A stretch of 64,000 nucleotides of DNA from Lentzea sp. NBRC 105346 (GTDB lineage Bacteria > Actinomycetota > Actinomycetes > Mycobacteriales > Pseudonocardiaceae). Below the pieces are notes generated by a model. That model was not told the DNA's origin. It ran no database searches and saw only the letters and a list, made by a program, of their open reading frames with translations. Shown in pieces: positions 56,751-64,000 of the stretch. The translations under genes were made by a program, and so were the position numbers. Location: contig NZ_BSTQ01000023.1 in the NCBI RefSeq assembly GCF_030269605.1, forward strand, positions 1 to 64,000, given 5' to 3'. Position 1 is the stretch's first letter. Each line of letters begins with the position of its first letter.

Positions 56751-57521
56751 ATGACCAGCATGTGGGGCGCTCCCGTGTGGACCAGATGGCGGAGATCACG
56801 CCGCGACCCGATGCAAGCGCGCTTCCTGACCCTGGCGTCACTGCGCTGGGTGCTGCGCCACCGCGCGTACACGCCGTGGTACCTCGTCCGCTACTGGAGG
56901 CTGCTCAAGTTCCGCCTGCTCAACCCGCACGTGGTGCTCAAGGGCATGGTCTTCTTCGGGAAGAACGTGGACATCATGTGCCGCCCCGGCTACGGCCGCC
57001 TGGAGATCGGGCGCTGGGTGCACATCGGCGACGGCAACGCCATCCGGTGCCACGAGGGAAGCCTGCGGATCGGTGACAAGGCCGTGTTCGGCAAGGACAA
57101 CACGGTCAACTGCTACCTCGACATCGAGATCGGCGCGGCCACGCTCGTCGCGGACTGGGTCTACATCTGCGACTTCGACCACGTCACCGCGGACATCAAC
57201 CTGCCGATCAAGGACCAGGGGATCGTCAAGTCACCCGTGCGGATCGGTCCCGACTGCTGGCTCGGCGCCAAGGTCACCGTGCTCAAGGGCACGCGCGTGG
57301 GGCGCGGGTGCGTCCTCGGGGCGCACGCGGTCGTGCGCGGGGACGTGCCGGACTTCAAGATCGCGGTCGGCGCGCCTGCCCGCGTGGTGCGGGATCGGCG
57401 CGCCGACTACGAGGCCGACGCTCAGCGGCGGGCCGACATCGCGGACATGGCGCGCAAGGCCAAGGAGGCGCTCGCCAAGTCGCTCAACGGACAGGCAGCA
57501 GATCGGGGCGCTTCGGCTTGA
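56751..57521 (+). CDS. acyltransferase, left-handed beta-helix (hexapeptide) type
   Basis: 256 residues. A helical/basic N-terminal region (1-60) precedes hexapeptide-repeat turns from VLKGMVFFGKNVDIM through GYGRLEIGRWVHIGDGNAI, CYLDIEIGAATLVADWVYI and CWLGAKVTVLKGTRVGRGCV, ending GAPARVVRD. A conserved CDFDHVTADI loop carries the His typical of the active site. A charged helical tail (VRDRRADYEADAQRRADIAD) follows. It could acetylate a sugar or antibiotic; the acceptor is unknown. Its 3' end overlaps the convergent SGNH hydrolase by 38 bases. Confidence 0.85.
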   Translation: MTSMWGAPVWTRWRRSRRDPMQARFLTLASLRWVLRHRAYTPWYLVRYWRLLKFRLLNPHVVLKGMVFFGKNVDIMCRPGYGRLEIGRWVHIGDGNAIRCHEGSLRIGDKAVFGKDNTVNCYLDIEIGAATLVADWVYICDFDHVTADINLPIKDQGIVKSPVRIGPDCWLGAKVTVLKGTRVGRGCVLGAHAVVRGDVPDFKIAVGAPARVVRDRRADYEADAQRRADIADMARKAKEALAKSLNGQAADRGASA

Positions 57522-58233
57522 AGCCGTCGCCCGGCGAGCGGCCGATCAGGCGGTTGCGCAGCCGCGTGTAGGCGACCGGCAGGACCTGCGTGCGCAGCCA
57601 GTCCCAGTGATCCAGCAGCGAAGCCGGCGCGGCCTGGCCGGGCAGCGGCGCCAGCCACTCCGCCGGGAACGGCACGTCCAGCGCGGACAGCAGGTGGCCG
57701 GCCAGGCGCAGGTGGCCGAGCGTCGACAGGTGCAGGCGGTCCGGGCCGAAGTAGCGCGAGTCGTGCACGCAGTCGTCGGCCCACACGTCGACCAGCACCG
57801 CGTCGTAGCGCGCGGCGGCGTCGCGGACCGCGTCGTTCAAAGCCTGGATCCGCGGGCGCATGCGCCAGCCGAACGGCATGCGGCGCGAGATGTCGCTCAA
57901 CGTGAAGACCGCGACCGTGGGCGCCAGCTCGGTGGCCTTGCGCACGGCCACGTCGACGCGCCGGGTCACCTCAAGCGTGTTGTACCCGTGCGACATCAGG
58001 TCGTTGCCGCCGCCGAACAGCGCGATCAGGTCGGGCCGCAACGTCGCGGCGACCGGCATCTGCTCGGCGGTGATCTGGTCGAGGCGGCGTCCGCGCACGC
58101 CGAGGTTGGCGTACTGCTCGGCCATCAGCTCGGCCGCGAAGTCCGCCCACCCGCGGTAGACGCCATCAGGCTGCAAGTCGTCCAGACCCTCGGTGCAGCT
58201 GTCCCCGAGGGCCACGAAGCGTTGGTATCTCAT
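57484..58233 (-). CDS. SGNH/GDSL-family hydrolase
   Basis: 249 residues, no signal peptide. Block I FVALGDSCTEGLDD (nucleophile Ser), block II-like YANLGVRGRRLD, block III LFGGGNDLMSH and block V DRLHLSTLGHLRLA (catalytic Asp/His) are all present. Such proteins are esterases, often deacetylases of sugars or lipids. It converges on the acyltransferase gene with a 38-base overlap, an arrangement that may allow opposing acylation and deacylation activities, though this is speculation. ATG at 58233. Confidence 0.9.
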   Translation of the reverse strand: MRYQRFVALGDSCTEGLDDLQPDGVYRGWADFAAELMAEQYANLGVRGRRLDQITAEQMPVAATLRPDLIALFGGGNDLMSHGYNTLEVTRRVDVAVRKATELAPTVAVFTLSDISRRMPFGWRMRPRIQALNDAVRDAAARYDAVLVDVWADDCVHDSRYFGPDRLHLSTLGHLRLAGHLLSALDVPFPAEWLAPLPGQAAPASLLDHWDWLRTQVLPVAYTRLRNRLIGRSPGDGFKPKRPDLLPVR

Positions 58234-58299
58234 TCAGTTCCCAGTAACCCGGCGTTCACGTAGCCGGGCACTGTAGCGGGTCTAGATGAACAACCATGG

Positions 58300-58356
58300 G
58301 TGCCGTTATGGCCACCTTTACTGCGTTCAGCGCAGTGAAGGTGGCCATAACGGCAC
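58300..58356. repeat. GGCCACC palindrome, copy 6 (TGCG loop type)
   Basis: A 26-bp stem (58300-58325 with 58331-58356) with one T-G pair, loop TTCAG; the left arm begins GTGCCGTTATGGCCACC, then TTTACTGCG. The longest arm of the family here. It lies four bases beyond the GT4 stop and 66 bases upstream of the leftward SGNH hydrolase start. Confidence 0.85.
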
Positions 58357-58359
58357 CTC

Positions 58360-59604
58360 TTAGATGAACGCGTTGCCCGTCGCGATCTTGGGGCGGCCCA
58401 GCGGCGGGTGCTCCATCACCGACGCGCGCGCGTACACCTCAGCGGTGTCCGCGGCGATCTTCGCCCAGTCGAAGTCCGTCGCCAGCCGGGCCTTCGCGGC
58501 CTTGGCGCGACGCAGGGCGGCCGGTCGGTCCGACAACACTTTGCGCACGGCACGGGCCAGGCCGTCGATGTCACCGGGTGCGAAGGACAGACCGGTCTCA
58601 CCGTCCAGCACGACCTCGCCGAGCCCACCCGCGGTCGACGCGACCAACGGCGTGCCGGCCGCGGCCGCCTCCAGGGCCACGATCCCGAACGGCTCGTACT
58701 TCGACGGCAGGACAACGGCGTCGGCTGCGGACAGCAACGCAGCCAGCGACCGGTCCGGCAGGTGCCCGGCGAAGTGCACCGCCCGCAGCACCTTGTGCTT
58801 GCGCGCCTGCTCGGTCAGCCACTGCTTCTGCGACCCGTCACCGGCCACGACGACGCGCGCGCCACGGTGGTGCCGCCGCACGCGGGGCAGCGCGGCGATC
58901 AGGTCCTGCACGCCCTTCTCCCACTCCAGCCGGCCGAAGAACAGCAGCAGCGGGTCGCCGTGCGGGCTGTACTCCTTGCGGGCGGCGGCGACGTCACGCG
59001 GCCGCACGCGCCAGCCGTGCGGCTCGATCCCGTTGTGCAGCACGGTGATCGTCGAACTGTCCACTTCGAACAGATGCGCGACCTCGAGACGCATCGCCGA
59101 GGAGCACGTGATCAGTGAGTCGGCGCGGTTCGCCAGCCACCACTCCACCGAGTGCACCTGCTGGTTCAACGGATGCGACAGCCAGCCGCTGTGCCGCCCG
59201 GCCTCGGTCGCGTGGATCGTCGCCACCAGCGGCACGCCGTAGGCCTCGGACAGCGCCACGGCCGGGTGCGTGACCAGCCAGTCGTGCGCGTGCACCACGT
59301 CGGGCCGCCAGTTCAGCGCCAGGCCCGCGCGGGTCATCGCGTGGCCCATGGCGAGCGTCCACGCGACGAGGTCCTTCTCGAACACCAGGTGCGCCGGGTC
59401 CTCCGCGACGCGCACGAGCCGCACGCCTTCGGACACCAGGTCCGTCGTCGGGTGCGTGATCGCGTCACTGCCCGACGGCTGACGGCACAGCACGACGACC
59501 TCGTGCCCCTGAGACGCCAGTTGTGTCGCGAGTGCATGCACGTGCCGACCGAGCCCGCCGACGACCACGGGCGGGTATTCCCAAGACAGCATCAGGATGC
59601 GCAT
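58360..59604 (-). CDS. GT4 glycosyltransferase, Rv3032-like
   Basis: 414 residues, GT-B fold. N-terminal MRILMLSWEYPPVVVGGLGR is the diagnostic motif of glycogen-synthase-like and Rv3032-type enzymes. The GT4 donor site has LLFFGRLEWEKGVQDLIAAL, VVAGDGSQKQWL and PSKYEPFGIVALEAAAAGTP (E-x7-E). Rv3032 is the alpha-1,4-glucosyltransferase that elongates the methylglucose lipopolysaccharide precursor and contributes to glycogen in mycobacteria. Its ATG overlaps the GH57 gene by 13 bases. Donor sugar (UDP- or ADP-glucose) cannot be determined here. Confidence 0.88.
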   Translation of the reverse strand: MRILMLSWEYPPVVVGGLGRHVHALATQLASQGHEVVVLCRQPSGSDAITHPTTDLVSEGVRLVRVAEDPAHLVFEKDLVAWTLAMGHAMTRAGLALNWRPDVVHAHDWLVTHPAVALSEAYGVPLVATIHATEAGRHSGWLSHPLNQQVHSVEWWLANRADSLITCSSAMRLEVAHLFEVDSSTITVLHNGIEPHGWRVRPRDVAAARKEYSPHGDPLLLFFGRLEWEKGVQDLIAALPRVRRHHRGARVVVAGDGSQKQWLTEQARKHKVLRAVHFAGHLPDRSLAALLSAADAVVLPSKYEPFGIVALEAAAAGTPLVASTAGGLGEVVLDGETGLSFAPGDIDGLARAVRKVLSDRPAALRRAKAAKARLATDFDWAKIAADTAEVYARASVMEHPPLGRPKIATGNAFI

Positions 59605-61055
59605 GCAAGTCCTCTCGCGTCGAGGTGGCCGAACGGCCCGTCGGCGGCGCGCAGTTCAACTGCTCGCTGGTGGCCGCGCCCCGCCCGCACCAGCGCCGCC
59701 AGCTCGCTGAACCGGTCGCTGTGGATCTTCGCGCGGTACCGGGCGTAGTCCGCGGCCGAGTCCTTCGTGACCATGAACGCCCAGTCGCTCGACAGCGCCA
59801 GCAACGCCTCGCGCACCGCCTGGTCGAGCACCGGATCCCTGGTGTCACCGTCGAACGACAGCTCCAGGAGTTCCCGCTGCACCTGAGTGTTCAGAGAAAC
59901 GATGTCCGCGACCTGCGCGCCGTCCCAGACGCGCCAGTCCTTGCCACTGCCCCACGACGAGGCGGGCAGCTCGATCGGCGTGCCGACGTGCCCGGCCTCG
60001 ATCGCACCGCGCAACGTGGTCACGTGCACGCCGGCCAAAGGCAGGGCGCGCAGCACGGCTTCGAGCCACTGCGGACCCTCGTGCCACCAGTGCCCGTACA
60101 GCTCGGTGTCGTACGCCGCGACGACGAGCCCGCCGTCGATGGCGCGCAGCCGGCGCACGACGGTGTCGACGAAGTCGGCGACGTGGCGTTCCAAAGCCTC
60201 CGCGGCCAAAGCGGGTTCGTAGGGCCGCTTCTCGTGCGGCGCCACGTGTTTGCCGGTCACCCGCGCGGGCTTCAGACCGGTGGGGTGGTCGTAGGTGTGG
60301 AAGTCGCGGTACGCGGCGTCGCCGGGATAGCCGACCTTGGGCGACCACACGCGGTAGGACACCTCGAGGTCACGCGCGAAGGCGAGCACATCGGAAGAAC
60401 CGACGGGTCGCGCCGCCGAGGTGTCGCCGTGCATCGCGGGTCCGTCGACCATGAACCGCTGGACGCCTGCCCGCGCGTAGTCGTGCTCCATGCCGGGCGA
60501 GTAACCGCATTCCGGCGCCCAGATCCCCTCGGGCGCCCGGCCGACCCGTAACGCGGTGTCCGCCAGGCCGGTGTCTAACGCGAACGCGCGGACGCGCGGG
60601 TCGAGCAACGGCTGGAAAGGGTGCGTCGCCGGCCCGCCGAGCAGCTCGATGGTGCCGGTGTCCACCAAGGACCGCAGCAGCGGCGAGAACCCGTGCCGCC
60701 AGTGCGTTTCGAACTGCGATAGCGCCCACGTCGACGCGCGGTGCTCGTAGGCGGACAGCTCGCGCAGCCGGGAACCGGCGTACTGGGCGCGCAGGTGCCA
60801 GTTGCCCAGCCAGTCGTGCACGCCGCGCAGGCAGTACGGGTCGTCGAGCTGCGCGGCCAGCACCGGCGTGACGCCCAGCGTCAGCACGTCGGTGCGGCCC
60901 TCGTCGGCGAACCGCCGCAGCATGTCCACGACCGGAAGGTAGGAGTGCGCCCACGCCTGGTACAGCCACTCCTCACCGACCGGCCACGTGCCGTGGTGCG
61001 CCAGCCACGGGAGATGGCTGTGCAGCACCAGGCAGAACGTCCCCTCCGACTTCAC
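59592..61055 (-). CDS. GH57 1,4-alpha-glucan branching enzyme, Rv3031-like
   Basis: 487 residues. GH57 motifs in order: LHSHLPWLAHHG, TLGVTPVLAAQL, IELLGGPATHPFQPLL, GIWAPECGYSPGME (nucleophile Glu) and YDTELYGHWWHEGPQWL (acid/base Asp). C-terminal helical domain ends near SDRFSELAAL. Rv3031 in M. tuberculosis is a GH57 branching enzyme tied to methylglucose lipopolysaccharide. The GTG at 61055 overlaps the upstream methyltransferase stop by four bases (GTGA) and its end overlaps the GT4 start, so the three genes form one tight transcript. Confidence 0.9.
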   Translation of the reverse strand: MKSEGTFCLVLHSHLPWLAHHGTWPVGEEWLYQAWAHSYLPVVDMLRRFADEGRTDVLTLGVTPVLAAQLDDPYCLRGVHDWLGNWHLRAQYAGSRLRELSAYEHRASTWALSQFETHWRHGFSPLLRSLVDTGTIELLGGPATHPFQPLLDPRVRAFALDTGLADTALRVGRAPEGIWAPECGYSPGMEHDYARAGVQRFMVDGPAMHGDTSAARPVGSSDVLAFARDLEVSYRVWSPKVGYPGDAAYRDFHTYDHPTGLKPARVTGKHVAPHEKRPYEPALAAEALERHVADFVDTVVRRLRAIDGGLVVAAYDTELYGHWWHEGPQWLEAVLRALPLAGVHVTTLRGAIEAGHVGTPIELPASSWGSGKDWRVWDGAQVADIVSLNTQVQRELLELSFDGDTRDPVLDQAVREALLALSSDWAFMVTKDSAADYARYRAKIHSDRFSELAALVRAGRGHQRAVELRAADGPFGHLDARGLACAS

Positions 61056-61780
61056 GGGCGCACCGCCACGGAGACCAGGTCCAAAGAGGTGTCGAGGTCG
61101 CGCGTCGTGATCTCGAAGTCGGCGCACGTCACCGACTCGACTGCGGCCAGCAGTTCCGCGGGCCACGGTTCACCGGACACGGCGACCTCCACCTGCCGTT
61201 CGATGATCTCTCCGTCCAGCAGGGACTCCAGCCGCGGACCGTGCCGCAGCCCGGCGAGCAGTTCGACGGTGAAGCCCGCCTCGACGAGGAGATCGTTGAG
61301 CTCGGAGGGTGCCAGCTCGCGCGTGTGGAACGGGTTCAGCGGCTTGTCCAGACCGGGCGAGAACGTCAGCCGGTTCGGCGTCGTGACGATCAGCCGGCCG
61401 CCGGGGCGCAGCACGCGGAAGCACTCGGCGAGGAAACCCTCCTGATCCCACAGGTGCTCGATGACCTGCAGGTTCGCCACGACGTCCACACTGGAGCCCG
61501 CGATCGGGAGCGACGCCAGGTTGCCGCGCAGCACGTCGAGCGACGGGTACTTCCCAGCAACGTGTGCCGCCGTCAGCTCGTCGTAGTCGAGAGCGATGAC
61601 CCGCCGCGCCGCGCGGCGGATGAGCTGAGCCCCGTAGCCCTCGCCGCAGCCCGCCTCCAGAACGACCGCGTCCGTGCAGTGGCCGAGCAGGTCGAGGTAC
61701 GCCACCTCGTGGCGGCGGAACCAATAATTTTCCTCGGCGATCCCGGGGACGGTCCGCTCGCCGGTCAGTGGCAAAGTCAC
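61052..61780 (-). CDS. SAM-dependent methyltransferase, Rv3030-like
   Basis: 242 residues. Motif I VVLEAGCGEGYGAQLIRRAA, acidic loop ALDYDELTAAH, motif IV-like VVANLQVIEHLWDQEGF and post-motif FRVLRPGGRLIVTTPNR. Its position directly upstream of GH57 and GT4 genes is the same as Rv3030 beside Rv3031-Rv3032, where the enzyme is proposed to methylate the glucan. Sugar O-methylation is therefore inferred from context rather than residue evidence. GTG start. Confidence 0.82.
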   Translation of the reverse strand: MTLPLTGERTVPGIAEENYWFRRHEVAYLDLLGHCTDAVVLEAGCGEGYGAQLIRRAARRVIALDYDELTAAHVAGKYPSLDVLRGNLASLPIAGSSVDVVANLQVIEHLWDQEGFLAECFRVLRPGGRLIVTTPNRLTFSPGLDKPLNPFHTRELAPSELNDLLVEAGFTVELLAGLRHGPRLESLLDGEIIERQVEVAVSGEPWPAELLAAVESVTCADFEITTRDLDTSLDLVSVAVRP

Positions 61781-61810
61781 TCGCGCAGGTTACTCGTCGG
61801 TAGTGTCCGG

Positions 61811-62653
61811 TCAGAAGGGGGAGACGGTCACGGCCAGCGCGCCGGGACCGAGGTTGGCGCCCAGCGTGGCGCTCACCTGGGTGAGCACGAACTCGCGTGC
61901 GTGCGGGATGCGGGTGCGCAGCTCGGCCAGCGCCTGCTCCGACCGTTCCTCGGCGGCGAAGTGCTCGACCGCGATGTCGACCTGCTTGTCCTTCGCGAGC
62001 TCGACGGCCTGGTCGACGAGCCGGGACAACGCGCGGTCCGGGCCGAAGACCCGGCCGAACGGCGCCAGCTCCCCGTCGTTGACCGTGAAGAGCGACTTGC
62101 GCGGCAGTGCCTTGCCGATCATCTTGGCCGTGCCGCTGACCTGGCCGATCCGGTGCAGGTAGGCGAGGTCGTCCACGTAGATCAGCACCTTGGCGTTGCG
62201 TCCCCGCTGCTCGGCGACGCCCCGGACGTGGTTGACGTTGCCACCTGTCTGAGCGATGCGCGCGGCCGCCATCGCCGCGAAACCGAGCGTCATGCCGGAC
62301 GAGTGCGAGTCGACGATGTGCACCGGCACGCGGGCCTTCGCGGCGGCCGCCTTCGCCGAGTCGGCCGCGGGGGACAGGTGCGGGGTGACGTGCACCGAGA
62401 CGATCGTGTCCGCGCCCTTGGCCCACGCGTCCTGGTACGCCCAGAAGAAGGCGTCGGGTGCCGGCGGCTGGGTGGTGATCGGCACCTCCGCACGCATCGC
62501 CGCGAGGAGGCGCTCGGTGGGAACGTAGGCCTCGTCGATCAGGTCCTTGCCGATCTGCAGCTGCATCGGCACGGTGATGATCTCGAACCGCTCCGCCAGT
62601 GAGGCGGGTAGTGACGCTGTGGAGTCGGTGACTACGGCGACGCGTGGGGACAC
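61811..62653 (-). CDS. DegV family fatty-acid-binding protein
   Basis: 280 residues. Starts VAVVTDSTASLPASLAERF, with the family pattern PITTQPPAPDAFFWAYQ, VHVTPHLSPAADSAKAAA, VHIVDSHSSGMTLGFAAMAA and KVLIYVDDLAYLHRIGQVSG. DegV/FakB proteins bind a fatty acid for phosphorylation by FakA. No fakA gene is visible here. The GTG at 62653 has no strong ribosome site. It reads in the same direction as the glucan trio, 30 bases upstream of it. Confidence 0.9.
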   Translation of the reverse strand: MSPRVAVVTDSTASLPASLAERFEIITVPMQLQIGKDLIDEAYVPTERLLAAMRAEVPITTQPPAPDAFFWAYQDAWAKGADTIVSVHVTPHLSPAADSAKAAAAKARVPVHIVDSHSSGMTLGFAAMAAARIAQTGGNVNHVRGVAEQRGRNAKVLIYVDDLAYLHRIGQVSGTAKMIGKALPRKSLFTVNDGELAPFGRVFGPDRALSRLVDQAVELAKDKQVDIAVEHFAAEERSEQALAELRTRIPHAREFVLTQVSATLGANLGPGALAVTVSPF

Positions 62654-62901
62654 AGGCAAGAAGGTTAACGATGTGTGATCGTCATGGCCACCAACGAACG
62701 ATGGCAATTCGTGTGATGTTTGGCGGAGTGGTCGCAATGCGTGAACAGCGAACGCGGCGAGTGTTCAACCCGAAATTGCCGAGAGCTTGACACAATCGGG
62801 TGACCGCCGGTCGCGTTCTGTTGATCTTCTTGATCGGTGTTTCTGCTGGAAACACTGGACATTCGCCGTGTTACGCACTTGCGAAGGCAACGATTCGGCC
62901 G

Positions 62902-62931
62902 TTGGTTGGTGCTAGATCACGTCGGTATCCT
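62902..62931 (+). promoter_or_regulatory. possible promoter of the DivIVA-like gene
   Basis: TTGGTT (62902-62907) and TATCCT (62926-62931) are spaced by 18 bases and lie 30 bases upstream of the coiled-coil gene. The rest of the 307-base gap (62654-62960) has no gene that I can support and is AT-richer than average near 62690-62770. Confidence 0.3.
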
Positions 62932-62960
62932 CGCCCAATCTTCTCCAGGGTGAGGTGGCC

Positions 62961-63926
62961 ATGGGTGCAAAAGAGCAGGAGATAGTTCCGCTGCACGCTG
63001 GTTTCGACGTTGTCTACCGAGGATTTCACCGACGTCAGGTCATCGACCACATCGAGAATCTCGAAGAGCAGCTCCGGTTCACCAGCATGGACCGCGCCGA
63101 GGCGCTGGCCCAGTCGGCGGATCTGCGCAAGCTGCTCGAGTCGACCCGCAGTGAGCTCGACGAGGCCCGGACCCGCATCGGGCGGCTCGAGGCCTCACCG
63201 GTCACGCACGCCGGCGCCACCGAGCGCATGCATCGCATGCTGCGACTCGCCGAGGACGAGGCCGCCGAGCTGCGCCTGCAGGCCGATCGCGACGTCGCGG
63301 ACCTGCGGCAGCGCGTCGAGGCCGAGCTCACCGAGCTGCGTGCGCGGGCCGTGCGCGAGGCGACCGAGATCCGCGGTGAGGCCGAGGCCGAGGCGCATCG
63401 GCTGCACCAGGCGTGTGCCAGTCGCGCGGCGCAACTCGACCAGCGTGAGGTCGACCTGGAACGCCGCAGTTCCGATCTCGAGGCGCAGCACGCCCAGCGC
63501 GCGACGCAGGTCGAGGAGGAATGTGCGGCGGCGATGAAGCAGGCGCAGGACGACGCGAACCGATTGCTGCGGGAGACCGCGGAACAGTGCAACCGGCTCG
63601 AACTCGAATCGGAGCACAAGCGCGAGAAGGCGCAGCAGATCTTCGACGAGACCATCACGCGCCGGACCAATGAGATCACCGCGCATCTGGCCGAGCAGGA
63701 AAAGCTCGCGAAGGCGCGCGCGGAGTTCGTCGTGAAGCTCGCCTGCCGCGAGGCCCAACGCCGTATTGCGGAGATCCAGGAGAAATCCGAGGAGCTCAAG
63801 GAACTGCGGCGCACGGTGCAGTCTCAGCTCGCGTCCGCGCGGGCCGCGTTGTCGATGGCCGCGGAACGCGTCGGGCCGATGATCCCCGAACAAGTGACCG
63901 CGCAGGAACAAGTGGCCGCTTCGTGA
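62961..63926 (+). CDS. DivIVA-like coiled-coil protein
   Basis: 321 residues. A short N-terminal DivIVA-like segment (HAGFDVVYRGFHRRQVIDHI) precedes a nearly continuous coiled coil to about residue 300 (ENLEEQLRFTSMDRAEALA, then long Glu/Ala/Arg-rich heptads such as ELTELRARAVREATEI). This is the organisation of Wag31/DivIVA relatives that recruit cell-wall machinery at poles or septa. This copy lacks the usual long linker. The ATG at 62961 follows AGGGTGAGG. The next gene overlaps its stop by the GTGA pattern. Confidence 0.8.
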   Translation: MGAKEQEIVPLHAGFDVVYRGFHRRQVIDHIENLEEQLRFTSMDRAEALAQSADLRKLLESTRSELDEARTRIGRLEASPVTHAGATERMHRMLRLAEDEAAELRLQADRDVADLRQRVEAELTELRARAVREATEIRGEAEAEAHRLHQACASRAAQLDQREVDLERRSSDLEAQHAQRATQVEEECAAAMKQAQDDANRLLRETAEQCNRLELESEHKREKAQQIFDETITRRTNEITAHLAEQEKLAKARAEFVVKLACREAQRRIAEIQEKSEELKELRRTVQSQLASARAALSMAAERVGPMIPEQVTAQEQVAAS

Positions 63927-64000
63927 ACAGATCGTGGATTCCGCTCGCCGTCGGGGTCGTGCTGGTTCCGGCGGCGCTGACGGCGTTCGGTTTCACCGTC
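63923..64000 (+). CDS. start of a membrane or secreted protein, cut by window end
   Basis: Only the first 26 codons are in the window (GTG start at 63923 overlapping the upstream stop). They read VNRSWIPLAVGVVLVPAALT and then AFGFTV, a basic start followed by a hydrophobic segment, so an exported or membrane protein translationally coupled to the coiled-coil gene is likely. Identity unknown. Confidence 0.6.
   Translation, partial: MNRSWIPLAVGVVLVPAALTAFGFTV

Noticed and set aside
62665-62985. Short frames on both strands in the 62.65-62.96 kb gap
   Set aside because: No ribosome site, no codon bias, no recognisable domains; AT-richer than coding sequence here.

Overview
The window is high-GC DNA with dense, GC3-rich genes, many GTG starts and many 1-4 base stop/start overlaps. 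Together with a complete GlgE operon, a cluster matching mycobacterial Rv3030-Rv3032, DivIVA-like coiled-coil and SCO6745-type proteins, and LAxTG wall-anchor signals, this points to a filamentous actinobacterium, most likely a Pseudonocardiaceae member (Lentzea/Saccharothrix/Amycolatopsis-like). Genus is inference from gene content and repeat style only. No rRNA, tRNA, CRISPR array, IS element or prophage was seen.

Layout. 1-7.8 kb: MarR regulator, thiamine-binding protein, secreted BNR-repeat protein, SCO6745-family protein, thioredoxin/TPR co-chaperone, and two convergent paralogous zinc-protease lipoproteins. 8.1-19 kb: two giant paralogous SdrD_B-repeat surface proteins (1420 and 2082 aa) with LAxTG sorting signals. 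19-20.3 kb: a small secreted protein and a papain-like protein with reordered catalytic segments. 20.4-27.9 kb: leftward glgE-treS-mak-glgB operon. 28.2-35.4 kb: leftward operon resembling poly-gamma-glutamate synthesis (CapA-like protein, duplicated sensor/HAMP membrane protein, PgsB, PgsC, catalytically dead NlpC/P60-like protein). 35.7-46 kb: glgP, secreted and membrane proteins, serine hydrolase, cysteine dioxygenase plus rhodanese, glgX. 46-52.5 kb: ABC ATPase, enoyl-CoA hydratase with two methyltransferase-type genes, a regulator with two LuxR HTH domains, a Tat-exported heme peroxidase. 52.6-58.2 kb: GH92 mannosidase, nucleoside hydrolase, acyltransferase, SGNH hydrolase. 58.4-62.7 kb: GT4, GH57 and methyltransferase (polymethylated glucan type) plus DegV. 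The window ends with a DivIVA-like protein and a truncated membrane or secreted protein.

How it fits together. Much of an alpha-glucan economy is here: TreS turns trehalose into maltose, Mak phosphorylates it, GlgE extends alpha-1,4-glucan, GlgB branches it, GlgP and GlgX degrade it, and the GT4/GH57/methyltransferase trio probably makes a dedicated (methyl)glucan. The pgs-like operon is the best candidate for an unusual envelope-polymer system.

Two families of small intergenic repeats run through the window. One is a group of 30-57 bp palindromic hairpins sharing a GGCCACC core, whose arms change in a compensatory way between copies; one copy encodes the C-terminus of the HAMP protein. The other is a 22-bp module, arranged as five direct units at 4.8 kb and as a 2+2 inverted array at 46.9 kb.
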